Source: DYFT01 sp041695085 (GTDB lineage Bacteria; Bacteroidota; Ignavibacteria; UBA10030). Taken from it: a stretch of DNA of 64,000 bases. Where the stretch lies: NCBI GenBank assembly GCA_041695085.1, contig JBGFRO010000014.1, forward strand, positions 1 to 64,000, in the 5' to 3' direction. The position numbers were made by a program, and so were the translations under genes. Shown piece by piece: positions 44,450 to 53,072 of the stretch. The notes under the pieces were generated by a model. It did not search any database and was not told the DNA's origin. It was given only the letters and a program-made list of their open reading frames with translations. Each line of letters starts with the position of its first letter. Within the stretch, counting starts at the first letter, position 1.

Positions 44450-45325
44450 TCACCATGAGAGCGATCCGAAATGTTCGACAAGGTAGCGTTGAACGCGCGG
44501 AATATCTTCTTTATAGGTAAGATCCGGAACGTGTTCCTTCCACGGAATTGCCCGTACGCTCTTCGGATGGCTCTGCGCCATCAACGTCACAGCCATCACC
44601 AGCTCTTTCTCTCCCCGAGTCGGATGCAGCGGGCATTGTTCGAGAAAGGGGTACACCATGTCGTAGTTGAGACGAAAAACATTCATGCTCACGCGCAAGA
44701 TGCCCCCCGTTTCGCGCAGTTGTTCAAGCTGCTCGAGATTCGGTTTCTCGACAATTTCAATGAGGTATCCTTCCGCGTCTTTTCTTGTGATGCCGAACTG
44801 CGCGATGCGCTGCTCATCAAACTCGAGTCCCGACCGATCATAGTCGATCAAGCAGTTGGGTGCCTCGCACGTGAGAAGCGCAGAAAAGGCCTCTGTAGAG
44901 TACAAATTATCGCTGTTGCACACGATAAAATCTCCTCCCCGCCAATCTGTTCGTGTGCGGAGTGCTTGCAGCGTGGCATCGGCCGTTCCAAGTGGTTTCG
45001 TCCTTCCGGCCGGTATTTTCTGCAGTGCGTACGAGATGGAGAGACCAAAAAACTCATTTCCGCGATCCGCGGAGCCATAATACGAACGCACACTCTCATC
45101 TCGCTCGCCGATGACGATAACAATGTCGGTCAGCCCGGCGCGGCGCGCGTTGTAGAGAAGGTAGTCCAGAAAGGGCCTCCCTTGGTGCCCGACGCCGAGC
45201 ATGCCTTTCGTTCGTTCTTCTGTTTGGTGAAGCAGATCGGGATCAATTGCTACGTTGCTCGGTGCCTTCATGCGCGAAGAGATGCCGCCGGCGAGGACCA
45301 CGAGCCGTGGATCCCCATGGGCCAT
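44450..45325 (-). CDS. Sugar-1-phosphate nucleotidyltransferase-like protein
   Basis: A 291-residue enzyme of the NTP-transferase fold. It begins LVVLAGGISSRM, the nucleotide-binding glycine loop, followed by GRPFLDYLLYNARRAG and FIVCNSDNLYST (metal-binding Asp region). The lysine of IVEKPNLEQL is the usual sugar-phosphate contact. It lies 3 bp after the Gfo/Idh/MocA gene and 20 bp before the GALK2-like kinase, so the likely order is kinase to hexose-1-phosphate, then activation to an NDP-sugar. The specific sugar and nucleotide are not predictable. Confidence 0.8.
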   Translation of the reverse strand: MAHGDPRLVVLAGGISSRMKAPSNVAIDPDLLHQTEERTKGMLGVGHQGRPFLDYLLYNARRAGLTDIVIVIGERDESVRSYYGSADRGNEFFGLSISYALQKIPAGRTKPLGTADATLQALRTRTDWRGGDFIVCNSDNLYSTEAFSALLTCEAPNCLIDYDRSGLEFDEQRIAQFGITRKDAEGYLIEIVEKPNLEQLEQLRETGGILRVSMNVFRLNYDMVYPFLEQCPLHPTRGEKELVMAVTLMAQSHPKSVRAIPWKEHVPDLTYKEDIPRVQRYLVEHFGSLSW

Positions 45326-45328
45326 CGG

Positions 45329-46240
45329 CTATTCACCTCTCCGCTTCGCTGCGGCATATTCAGCGGCGAATGCAGCGCCGTCGAAGCCCTCTTCCGACGG
45401 CACTTCGGAGAGATAGATTTTGCCGCCGTGTTGTCGAGACAACTTTGCTGCAATGTGAATCTTCACCGCTTCGAGTGGCGCTTCCATGGTGAAGGGAATG
45501 GGATTTCCCTTGATCATTTCGACGAAATGGTGGAGGAACGGCTCATACAGCCGCGCCGCATCCACCTTCATTGCATGAAGTCCCGATGTGGTATAGAGAT
45601 TCAACGTCCACTCGTGGTACGGTTGCTGGAGTTGAAGCAGGAGAACGAAACCGTTGTGGTACGTTACTGAGATGATGCTGGTTTTGTTTTCTCCGATGTA
45701 CTCGACATAGTTCGCGCCGGTTCCCAAAACGCCTTGTGCCATCTCTGTAGTGTGAATGCCGTAACTGAAAAAGTCGCCGGGTCCTGTTGCAACCGCTGAG
45801 ACGATCTGTCCAAAGCCCGCCGCCTCTGAACGAAAAATGGCGACCTCCTGAGCAAAGCGGAGAGCGGAGCCCCCGTACATCGGCGTTCGGTGCGTCGCCT
45901 GAAGTTCCAACAGCGCGTAGATATCCCGCACTTTTCCAACGACCGGTTTGTCAATCAACACCGGCTTCTTTGCTTCAAGAAAAGGATACGCTTTATCGAC
46001 ATGCTTATCCCAGTTGGCGCCATGAATCATTGCCGCATCGACGTGTTCAAGCATATCCTTCAGCCGCTTGCAGACATGGGGGATATCGTTCTCCCGAGCG
46101 AACCGCTCGTCATATCCTTCCGGCCAGACATCGCGCCCATCCCACAGTGCCATTACTTTCACATCGGGCATCGAGTTCAGGATTTTCGTAAACACTTTGG
46201 GATGGGATGTGTCGAGATCGACAAGACCGATGCGGATCAT
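45329..46240 (-). CDS. Gfo/Idh/MocA family oxidoreductase
   Basis: A 303-residue NAD(P)-dependent dehydrogenase-like protein acting on a sugar or sugar acid. The Rossmann start MIRIGLVDLDTSHPKV lacks the full GxGxxG, while the substrate-side motif LIDKPVVG replaces the common EKP by DKP. IHTTEMAQGVLGTGANYVEYIG is the expected C-terminal-domain helix with catalytic histidine. Start at 46240 omits an unlikely N-terminal extension. Overall it is a typical distal member of sugar catabolism operons; it lies 4 bp after the EamA transporter gene. Confidence 0.8.
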   Translation of the reverse strand: MIRIGLVDLDTSHPKVFTKILNSMPDVKVMALWDGRDVWPEGYDERFARENDIPHVCKRLKDMLEHVDAAMIHGANWDKHVDKAYPFLEAKKPVLIDKPVVGKVRDIYALLELQATHRTPMYGGSALRFAQEVAIFRSEAAGFGQIVSAVATGPGDFFSYGIHTTEMAQGVLGTGANYVEYIGENKTSIISVTYHNGFVLLLQLQQPYHEWTLNLYTTSGLHAMKVDAARLYEPFLHHFVEMIKGNPIPFTMEAPLEAVKIHIAAKLSRQHGGKIYLSEVPSEEGFDGAAFAAEYAAAKRRGE

Positions 46241-46244
46241 GAGG

Positions 46245-47207
46245 TTATCCTTTTGAGAGAGATCGCGCGTGAAGTTTCGATCGAAGAAGATCGATTTGTG
46301 TCGCAAGAAGTACACCGAGAAGCACGAGCACCGAACCGGCGAGGTCGATCGTTGTCAAGCGCTCGCCCAACCAGACGATACCTCCAACCACCGCTACCAC
46401 AGGGATCACGTATGCCATCATCGAGAGCAACACAAAATCGACACGTTGGAAAAGGGAGAAATACAGGGTGAACGGAATGGCCGTCGCAATAACGGCAAGA
46501 TAGAGAAGTGACAGGGCGAACTCGGTGGTGAACTCCAGCCGCGGAATCCCGCCGACGAACGCGAAGGGAAGGATCACCAATCCCCCGAAGAGCTGGAGGT
46601 AGACGTTGTAGACGATGTGATTTGATCCCCGGAAGTGTTTGCGCGAAAACGACTGGGCAAATCCGATCGAGACAGCGCTGAGGATCACGGCCGCTCCCGC
46701 GAGGTATGCAGACGCATGTTCAGCCTCCATCGGGTCGTCGGAAAATAACACAATGATTCCGAGAAAGCCAACAATCATGCCGCCGATTTTCGAGAGCTTT
46801 AACTGACTCTGACCGAGATAGACATGTGCAAAGAGAGCGATAAAAAACGGAACCGTGCTCTGAAGAATCGCCCCCAATCCTCCACTGATGTATTGAAGCG
46901 CCCACACCACAAGCGCGGTTGGTATGCCGACCCAAAACGTGCCGGTCATTGCCGCCACAACAAGTCCCCGCGCATCGTACGGTTCACGCGCTCCCCTCCA
47001 ACGAGCCCAACCGTACAGGAGGATTCCTCCAACAATACATCTCAGACTCGCGAGCAAGAATGCGTTGACGTACTGAAGTCCAATAATCGTGACGGGCCAT
47101 GAAAGGCCCCACGCTACCGTAAGAAATCCGACCGCGAACAAGTCGTGCGGACGAAATGCGTGTGTTGACAATGGTCGACAAACCTCCCTCTTCAATACAA
47201 CAGCCAT
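46245..47207 (-). CDS. EamA/DMT family transporter
   Basis: A 320-residue inner-membrane protein with about ten transmembrane helices in two EamA repeats (FLTVAWGLSWPVTIIGLQY at the start of the first; a second repeat begins near ASAYLAGAAVILSAVSIGF). Such proteins move small metabolites in or out. Start at 47207 begins just before the first repeat; the longer open frame covers the glycerate kinase region. It lies 58 bp after glycerate kinase and 4 bp before the oxidoreductase. Confidence 0.87.
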   Translation of the reverse strand: MAVVLKREVCRPLSTHAFRPHDLFAVGFLTVAWGLSWPVTIIGLQYVNAFLLASLRCIVGGILLYGWARWRGAREPYDARGLVVAAMTGTFWVGIPTALVVWALQYISGGLGAILQSTVPFFIALFAHVYLGQSQLKLSKIGGMIVGFLGIIVLFSDDPMEAEHASAYLAGAAVILSAVSIGFAQSFSRKHFRGSNHIVYNVYLQLFGGLVILPFAFVGGIPRLEFTTEFALSLLYLAVIATAIPFTLYFSLFQRVDFVLLSMMAYVIPVVAVVGGIVWLGERLTTIDLAGSVLVLLGVLLATQIDLLRSKLHARSLSKG

Positions 47208-47265
47208 CGGGCAGTCGACGGCTGAACGCAAGATCGTTCTCTTGATGGTGTTGCTCTTCAGAAGG

Positions 47266-48414
47266 TCAAGCTGCGTGAGCTGCAAGATAGCGTCTGAGCA
47301 GCGATTCGGTTCTCTCTTCCACAAGTGCCGACGCGCGCTGCATCGCTTCTTCTTCTCTCACACTGCCGTTCACAATCGACTCAATATCGTCAAGAAATCG
47401 GTCGTTCACAAATGACGCGCGTGAACCCTGGAGACTCCCAACAACCGCCAGTACCGGTTTCCTCCTCCGTCTGCAGCGAGCAATCAGACCTCCAATCGCC
47501 TTGCCGTACCGTACCTGCTCATCGAGCCTTCCTTCTCCTGTGAGGACAAGATCGGCGGTGAGAAGCACCTCATCGAAACCGGTCGAATCGAGAACGACAT
47601 CGATCCCTGCTTTGATCCGAGCTCCGCAGAACGCCACCAATCCCGCCCCTAACCCTCCTGCAGCTCCGGAGCCGGGAAGATGAAGAATATCGACTCCAAG
47701 TTGTTGACGGATCGTTGTCGCGTATTTCAACAATGCTCGGTCAAGCCGCTCCGCTTCCGAACGGCTCGCTCCTTTTTGGGGACCGTAGACAAGACTCGCA
47801 CCATTTTCCCCGCAGAGAGGATTTTGCACATCGCTCGCAACAACAATGTCCGCCGACCGGAGTCGCAGATCAATGCGGGAGAGATCGATCTTCGCTAATC
47901 GTTCGAGAGCCAATCCTCCCCTCTCGAGTTGGCGTCCTTCTTTGTCGAGGAAGCGCACTCCCAGCGCCTCCGCCATACCTGCACCACCATCGTTCGTCGC
48001 ACTTCCTCCGATGCCGATGGTGACGGATGCAGCTCCCGCGTCGAGTGCGGCAACAAGAAGCTCTCCCACACCGTACGTTGTGGTGAGCGATGGATTTCGG
48101 CTTTCAGGAGGAACCAGCGATAGCCCTGCCGCCTCCGCCATTTCAAGGACGGCGAGAGACTTCTGCGGAATCCAGAGCCATTCTGCATCTACCCGTTGAT
48201 CCGGCAGCGGCCCACTGACGGGCGTGCGACGGAGCTCGCCGCCTATCACCCGATGCAGCACACGCACAAGACCTTCACCACCATCGGAGATAGGATGAAG
48301 AACTGTTTGAACATCGGGAAAGACACGCCGGACGCCCCGCGCCATCGCCTCGGCAGCTTCGAAAGCGGTGAGCGATCCTTTGAACGAATCGGGCGCAATC
48401 AAAACGGTGGTCAT
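47266..48414 (-). CDS. garK: Glycerate kinase (GarK/GlxK type)
   Basis: A 382-residue enzyme phosphorylating D-glycerate, probably to 2-phosphoglycerate, for entry into glycolysis. Motifs: VLIAPDSFKGSLTAFEAA at the start, HPISDGGEGLVRVL, GIGGSATNDGGAGMAEALG and a C-terminal DLVLTGEGRLDEQ. Length and order are typical. It lies 35 bp downstream of the large glycoside hydrolase gene. Glycerate is an end product of uronate/aldarate and of some aminosugar routes, which fits a sugar-acid catabolic cluster. Confidence 0.92.
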   Translation of the reverse strand: MTTVLIAPDSFKGSLTAFEAAEAMARGVRRVFPDVQTVLHPISDGGEGLVRVLHRVIGGELRRTPVSGPLPDQRVDAEWLWIPQKSLAVLEMAEAAGLSLVPPESRNPSLTTTYGVGELLVAALDAGAASVTIGIGGSATNDGGAGMAEALGVRFLDKEGRQLERGGLALERLAKIDLSRIDLRLRSADIVVASDVQNPLCGENGASLVYGPQKGASRSEAERLDRALLKYATTIRQQLGVDILHLPGSGAAGGLGAGLVAFCGARIKAGIDVVLDSTGFDEVLLTADLVLTGEGRLDEQVRYGKAIGGLIARCRRRRKPVLAVVGSLQGSRASFVNDRFLDDIESIVNGSVREEEAMQRASALVEERTESLLRRYLAAHAA

Positions 48415-48449
48415 GGAAACAAGCTCCCGCAATGTCCTTCCATCGCGCC

Positions 48450-51131
48450 TCAGCTTACACCGAAGCTTCCATCTGCAACTTTCTTTCTCCTTGATGCCTC
48501 TCCGGAACTGCTTCCCTCCTTGTAGAGATAGTCCTCGAAGCCGGGCACTCTCCACTGAAAGTCGGGATCAACGTACGGTTCGTCGTTTTCTCTGCCGCGC
48601 ATCAACTGAATCTTTCGCTTCACTAATTCTCCAAAGTTCTCATAGTAAATGAAGGTCGTCTCACCGACTCCCGAGATAATCATCCAGTTCGTTGTAGATG
48701 TTTCCCACAGATCGAGCAGATCTTTGGCGTTCTCGATCTCATCCAGCACCATTTCCCTTAAAAACCTACGCGACGTCTTTTTCACGCGCACATCATTCGA
48801 TTCGAGATAGGTGTGAACTCCCGCCACCCACGCAGCCACATTGCGTTCAGTCCGATACCAGCACTTGAGCGCGCGCATCCGGTCATACTGATCCTGAAGA
48901 ACTGCTCGCTCCTGATCGGTTGTTGTCCGGTCCTTCATCTCCTTCAACAACTTCAACGCCCGCTCCATCAGGGGGAACAGATTCCGGTCCATCAACTTCA
49001 CACAACGATGAGCGTGGGCCGGATCGACAAGATCGAACCCGACATCGTATCGAAAATCGACCCGACAACGATTGTGCGACGTTGCAAGGAGAAACTTTTC
49101 ATAGTAGGCCCGATCTTCCTCTGAGATGTTTTCGATGTTTGGAACAATTGGCCTCGTCAACAGTCGATACCATACTCCCCATCCTGAGTAGATCCAGATG
49201 GGAATCGGGTACGATCGAAAAGCGTCGTCGGAGTACTTCCAAACACGCACCAGATCGTCGGCAAGAGTAGAGCCGATCCATTCACGTGCCTTGCTGCGCA
49301 GGAATGCCGCTAGATCAAGGTTTGGGTCGACTTGAAATGCCCGGATGAGCTCCTGGTTAATGTGAAAAGGTACGAACGACGGAGCTGCGGCACTGCCGGT
49401 AAAGCAGGGCGTTTCGACTCCCACCTTCACCATGTCGGCAAGCTTGTCATACACCAGCCACGGGAACGAAATGCCCAGAAGCGGCTCGTGATTCCAGGCC
49501 ACACCGGGTTGAAAGTAGATGTCGGTGCGCGATCCTTTCTTCCTCAGTTCCTGAATGAGCGGTTTCTCGTCATCAACAAACCTGTTATGCAGAGCGGTGC
49601 CGTGGATTTCACGCGCCTCTTTGTATTTCGGATGGCGGTACGCCAGCTTCCACCCCTTTGTCAGAAGAGAGGAGACCTCGACGTCCAGTCCGTCACCAAG
49701 TTGCGCCCAGATGTAATCGTGCTCGGCCCAAAACGGCTCCAGCCGAATAAGTGTGCGAAAATTTGGATTGACTCTCCGTCCTGCGTCCCGAAGTATCCGA
49801 AGAAACCGTACCAGATTATTCGCCGCCGATTCGGCAATCTCCTTCTCCCCTTTCCATTCCCGAATGACGTACCCGCCACCGTTTCGGCCGACGTACAGAG
49901 AACTGGTATATTCAAATCCGGCCCCACTGTCGTTCGACCAAATGGAGAGATAGTCGAGCTGCGGGACTTCATGCATCAGATTCTCCATCATCTCGGCATA
50001 GTGCTGTTGCACAACCGGATGAGCGATCGAGAGATTGAAGCGCGGATGCCAGCTTCTGATCGGATGGTCCACACGCGCACCGCGCAACATTGGGTATCGC
50101 TGCAAGAGGTTATCCGGAACGGAGCGCGGTTCGAAGCAGACGAGGCCCGGTGTGAGACCATACTGCTCCGCGATCTGTGCATTCTTCTTCAGGAAGTTCA
50201 GGTTCGCTTGCAGGTAGTCGTCGTCGTAGAAGCCCCGGTTTAAGCGGCTTGCGACGAATTGGTCGAGCGATGGACAATAGGTATAGAAACGGTGGAGCAG
50301 CTCTCCCTGCGGACCCCGCTCAAACGGAACCGGCATGGCCAGACCATTCACCTCCACGTGCGAAAAACCGAGTCGGGCAAGATGACGGATGTGCTCCTCA
50401 CGATTGAAGTTCCGCACGGTTCGGGCATGCTGTGTGAGGAAGAGATCGTAGACTGGACGGAGATTTGGAAATGAGGGTGTTACAATTTTTCCTGTTCGAA
50501 ATGCTTCAACAGGGAGCGTGGCCCAATCCTCCCGAACAAACGTTGACAGGTAATAAAGCAGGTGCGGTCGGGAAGCAAGAAGCTCAATCCCACCCTGCTC
50601 TCCAATTCGAACCAGCATCCAGTCGCCACGAAAAGAAAGCCCACGGTGAATTGATTTCCACTGTTTCGCGTCGGTCACCACTCCAAGCCGGAGAGTGCCT
50701 TGGGAGAGCGTTTGTTCCCTCGAGCGCTTCGTGGACGCAGAGGGGCTGAACATATCGCGCAGTTCCCGCGCAACGGTCTGTTCCACGGGAATTGCCGAGG
50801 ATGAAATATGAATAGAGCGAACGAGCGACAGCGCGTCACGAAGTGTTGGCATGTTGAATCCCATTTGATGAAATGTGGTGATACGTATGTGTTCGACGAT
50901 GAGCCTTGCCTGCGAGTGCAAGGTGGTGGTGTCATCGGTGTAAGTAAAATCCGGCACGGCACCGGATTTGATTCGTCTGTTTCGTTTTCCGCACGACGTT
51001 CGCCACCTGTGCGAACAGTCGTCTGTCAGAGTCCGTAACTCTCGGGGAGAAAGAGATAACCGTTCCTCACCTCGTCCAGCATCATCGTCGGGAGAGTGAA
51101 ATTCGGCTCCGGAAACACCTTCCCCTCGCAT
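48450..51131 (-). CDS. Large putative glycoside hydrolase (GH67/GH20-like fold)
   Basis: Up to 893 residues. The N-terminal third contains a non-catalytic GH20/GH67-like domain ending IELLASRPHLLYYLSTF, followed by a TIM-barrel-like region with HIRHLARLGFSHVEVNGLAM, TPGLVCFEP, LDYLSIWSNDSGAGFEYTS and GGYVIREWKG, and a long helical C-terminal region. I cannot assign a family with certainty; the arrangement resembles alpha-glucuronidase or hexosaminidase relatives, so a glycan-cleaving role is inferred. The start is doubtful: the first ~75 residues look unlike coding sequence, and a 42-residue frame starting at 51154 (MNKRLLNACEGKVFPEPNF) reads better as an N terminus and ends at 51026 in another frame. 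A frameshift is possible. No signal peptide is seen. Confidence 0.7.
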   Translation of the reverse strand: MRGEGVSGAEFHSPDDDAGRGEERLSLSPRELRTLTDDCSHRWRTSCGKRNRRIKSGAVPDFTYTDDTTTLHSQARLIVEHIRITTFHQMGFNMPTLRDALSLVRSIHISSSAIPVEQTVARELRDMFSPSASTKRSREQTLSQGTLRLGVVTDAKQWKSIHRGLSFRGDWMLVRIGEQGGIELLASRPHLLYYLSTFVREDWATLPVEAFRTGKIVTPSFPNLRPVYDLFLTQHARTVRNFNREEHIRHLARLGFSHVEVNGLAMPVPFERGPQGELLHRFYTYCPSLDQFVASRLNRGFYDDDYLQANLNFLKKNAQIAEQYGLTPGLVCFEPRSVPDNLLQRYPMLRGARVDHPIRSWHPRFNLSIAHPVVQQHYAEMMENLMHEVPQLDYLSIWSNDSGAGFEYTSSLYVGRNGGGYVIREWKGEKEIAESAANNLVRFLRILRDAGRRVNPNFRTLIRLEPFWAEHDYIWAQLGDGLDVEVSSLLTKGWKLAYRHPKYKEAREIHGTALHNRFVDDEKPLIQELRKKGSRTDIYFQPGVAWNHEPLLGISFPWLVYDKLADMVKVGVETPCFTGSAAAPSFVPFHINQELIRAFQVDPNLDLAAFLRSKAREWIGSTLADDLVRVWKYSDDAFRSYPIPIWIYSGWGVWYRLLTRPIVPNIENISEEDRAYYEKFLLATSHNRCRVDFRYDVGFDLVDPAHAHRCVKLMDRNLFPLMERALKLLKEMKDRTTTDQERAVLQDQYDRMRALKCWYRTERNVAAWVAGVHTYLESNDVRVKKTSRRFLREMVLDEIENAKDLLDLWETSTTNWMIISGVGETTFIYYENFGELVKRKIQLMRGRENDEPYVDPDFQWRVPGFEDYLYKEGSSSGEASRRKKVADGSFGVS

Positions 51132-51230
51132 GCATTCAAAAGTCGCTTATTCATAAGCTATATGGTATTCTGAATCCGAAACAGACGTCGCAAACCTCAT
51201 TCCACAACCGAACGTCCGAAACTCCGCTTT

Positions 51231-52160
51231 CTACCGTAGTCTTTTCACGGTAACGTGGGCCTCGAGTGCTCGAATTTCCCGAAGTTGAGAATTGGCAACA
51301 TCCCATTTTTGCGCATTTGCTGCACCCGCTGCCGTGCCAAACACAAGGCACCGCTCAAACTTCCATCCCTGCTGAAACCCGTACAGAATGCCTGCCACCA
51401 TCGCGTCGCCCGAACCGACAGGATTGACAGCCGCGATGATAGGCGGAAGGAGCTTCCAGTAATGACCGCGAACGGCTGCGTAACATCCGTTGGCCCCGTC
51501 GCTCAGCACGGCGTACTGAACACCGAGCGAAAGCAGGTGATCAAGCGCGGCAACGAAATCCTGCTCGCTCGCCAACCGTGTACCGAATGTCTGTTCATAT
51601 TCATGTTTGTTCGGCTTGACCAGCGAAGGGACAGCTTTGAGCGCGAGTGAAAGTGCGTTTCCGTACGAATCGAGCACACTCATTACGCCATACTTGTGTG
51701 CAGTCAGGATAGCTTCATAATAGAGATCGTCCGCCTCGAATCCGGTTGAACTTCCACTGCACACAATCCACGTGCTCCGTTGAAAGAGGTCGTGAAATTT
51801 CTTACTCAACTCATGCACCATCTCCAGCGGAACACGCTCGACAGGTTCAAACACGGCAGTCGCCGTGCCATCCGGTTCACGATAGGTGACCCCCTCGCGC
51901 GTTCGAACGCTCGTGTCGATGAAATCATGAGGTATCTGTTCCGTGTCAAGAAGGGTTCGAATGAGCTGGCCCGTCTCCCCACCAAGGAATCCCGTTGCCA
52001 GCACCGGAATGCCGAGACGACAGAGCTGTCGCGCCACATTGATCCCCTTTCCTCCTGCGACTATTTCCATGCGCGTGGCACGGTGGATGCGGCCGCGTTC
52101 AAGCGACTCTACCTCGACCGTCTTATCAAGCATCGGGTTGAGCGTGACGGTGGTAATCAT
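51231..52160 (-). CDS. PfkB-family sugar kinase (1-phosphofructokinase/tagatose-6-phosphate kinase-like)
   Basis: A 309-residue ATP-dependent kinase of the ribokinase fold. It begins ITTVTLNPMLDKTVEV, the hallmark of the 1-phosphofructokinase/tagatose-6-phosphate kinase branch, with GGKGINVAR in the substrate region and the anion-hole motif NPVGSGDAMVAG near the C terminus. It overlaps the upstream aldolase gene by 4 bp, so the two probably act in succession: kinase to a hexose 1,6-bisphosphate, then aldolase to two triose phosphates. A tagatose or fructose route is plausible; the true substrate is not visible. Confidence 0.85.
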   Translation of the reverse strand: MITTVTLNPMLDKTVEVESLERGRIHRATRMEIVAGGKGINVARQLCRLGIPVLATGFLGGETGQLIRTLLDTEQIPHDFIDTSVRTREGVTYREPDGTATAVFEPVERVPLEMVHELSKKFHDLFQRSTWIVCSGSSTGFEADDLYYEAILTAHKYGVMSVLDSYGNALSLALKAVPSLVKPNKHEYEQTFGTRLASEQDFVAALDHLLSLGVQYAVLSDGANGCYAAVRGHYWKLLPPIIAAVNPVGSGDAMVAGILYGFQQGWKFERCLVFGTAAGAANAQKWDVANSQLREIRALEAHVTVKRLR

Positions 52161-52984
52161 CGCAATAACTTCGCTGCGGTTCGCACAGGTTCATCCGCGT
52201 GAACGATCGCACAGAGAGCAGCGATCAGCTTTTCCACGCGTGGGTGGTGCCAGACCGATCGCCCAAAGACGATCCCTGCTGCCCCGGCATCAACACACTC
52301 ACGGGCAAATTGTAGCAATGCCTCATCCCCTTTTGCGGTTTTTGGTCCGCCTGCCACAATCACTTTCACACCGCAGCTTCGCACAACAGCACGGAACGAC
52401 TTCGTGTCGCCCGAATAACGCGTCTTGATAATATCCGCACCATGTTCGGCAGCGATGCGCGCACTATGGAGCGTCTCATCTGCCGCATCCCTTCGCACGA
52501 GAGAAGCATCGACGATTTCGCGTTCGAAGTGGTCGTTCAGCAAGCTTGGAGGGAGAACTTCTGAAATTAACGGCAGGCCCTGACGATTTGCTTCCTCTGC
52601 TGTCTGACCTAGTCGTGCCAGCGACCTCGCATCAAAGGTCGTCCCCACAAACGTGAACACGATGCCCGCATCGACACCGAGCGACACGGCGTGTGCGGTT
52701 GTAACAACCGATTCATAGTCGCCCGCAACAGGAGTGTATTTCGTAAATCCGCCATCGAGTCGAAGCACCACACCTAAGGATCCGACTGAACCTGCAACGG
52801 ATTGGAGAACTCCCGGCGTTACGAGGATAGCGTCGGCAGCAGTTGAAGCGATGCGCTCCGTCAGGCGCCGCGGATCTTCCAGCCCCTTTGGAACGCCGCC
52901 ATACTGGCCATGATCGAACGGAATAATGACCGCACGCCGATGCTTCCAAATGCGGCGCAAACGAAGTTGTTTTCCGGTGTTCAT
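52157..52984 (-). CDS. Class I aldolase (FbaB/LsrF/DeoC-type)
   Basis: A 275-residue TIM-barrel aldolase forming a Schiff base. IPFDHGQYGGV at the start is typical of the FbaB/LsrF group, and HGADIIKTRYSGDTKSF carries the probable Schiff-base lysine; VIVAGGPKTAKGDEALLQF and GIVFGRSVWHH bind phosphate. It would cleave a phosphorylated ketose or related compound. It overlaps the PfkB kinase gene by 4 bp and follows the heparinase-like gene by 88 bp. Confidence 0.88.
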   Translation of the reverse strand: MNTGKQLRLRRIWKHRRAVIIPFDHGQYGGVPKGLEDPRRLTERIASTAADAILVTPGVLQSVAGSVGSLGVVLRLDGGFTKYTPVAGDYESVVTTAHAVSLGVDAGIVFTFVGTTFDARSLARLGQTAEEANRQGLPLISEVLPPSLLNDHFEREIVDASLVRRDAADETLHSARIAAEHGADIIKTRYSGDTKSFRAVVRSCGVKVIVAGGPKTAKGDEALLQFARECVDAGAAGIVFGRSVWHHPRVEKLIAALCAIVHADEPVRTAAKLLR

Positions 52985-53072
52985 ACGACATCTTTGAGAC
53001 TTGTTCTGTGATACAATCCTGACGTTTGAAATAAGACAAATCGAATTGATTCGATCGGGAGGATGCTGAGCA

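Noticed and set aside
44471..45670. 399-residue plus-strand open frame opposite the nucleotidyltransferase
   Set aside because: It crosses two well-supported minus-strand genes and their junction, with no domain of its own.
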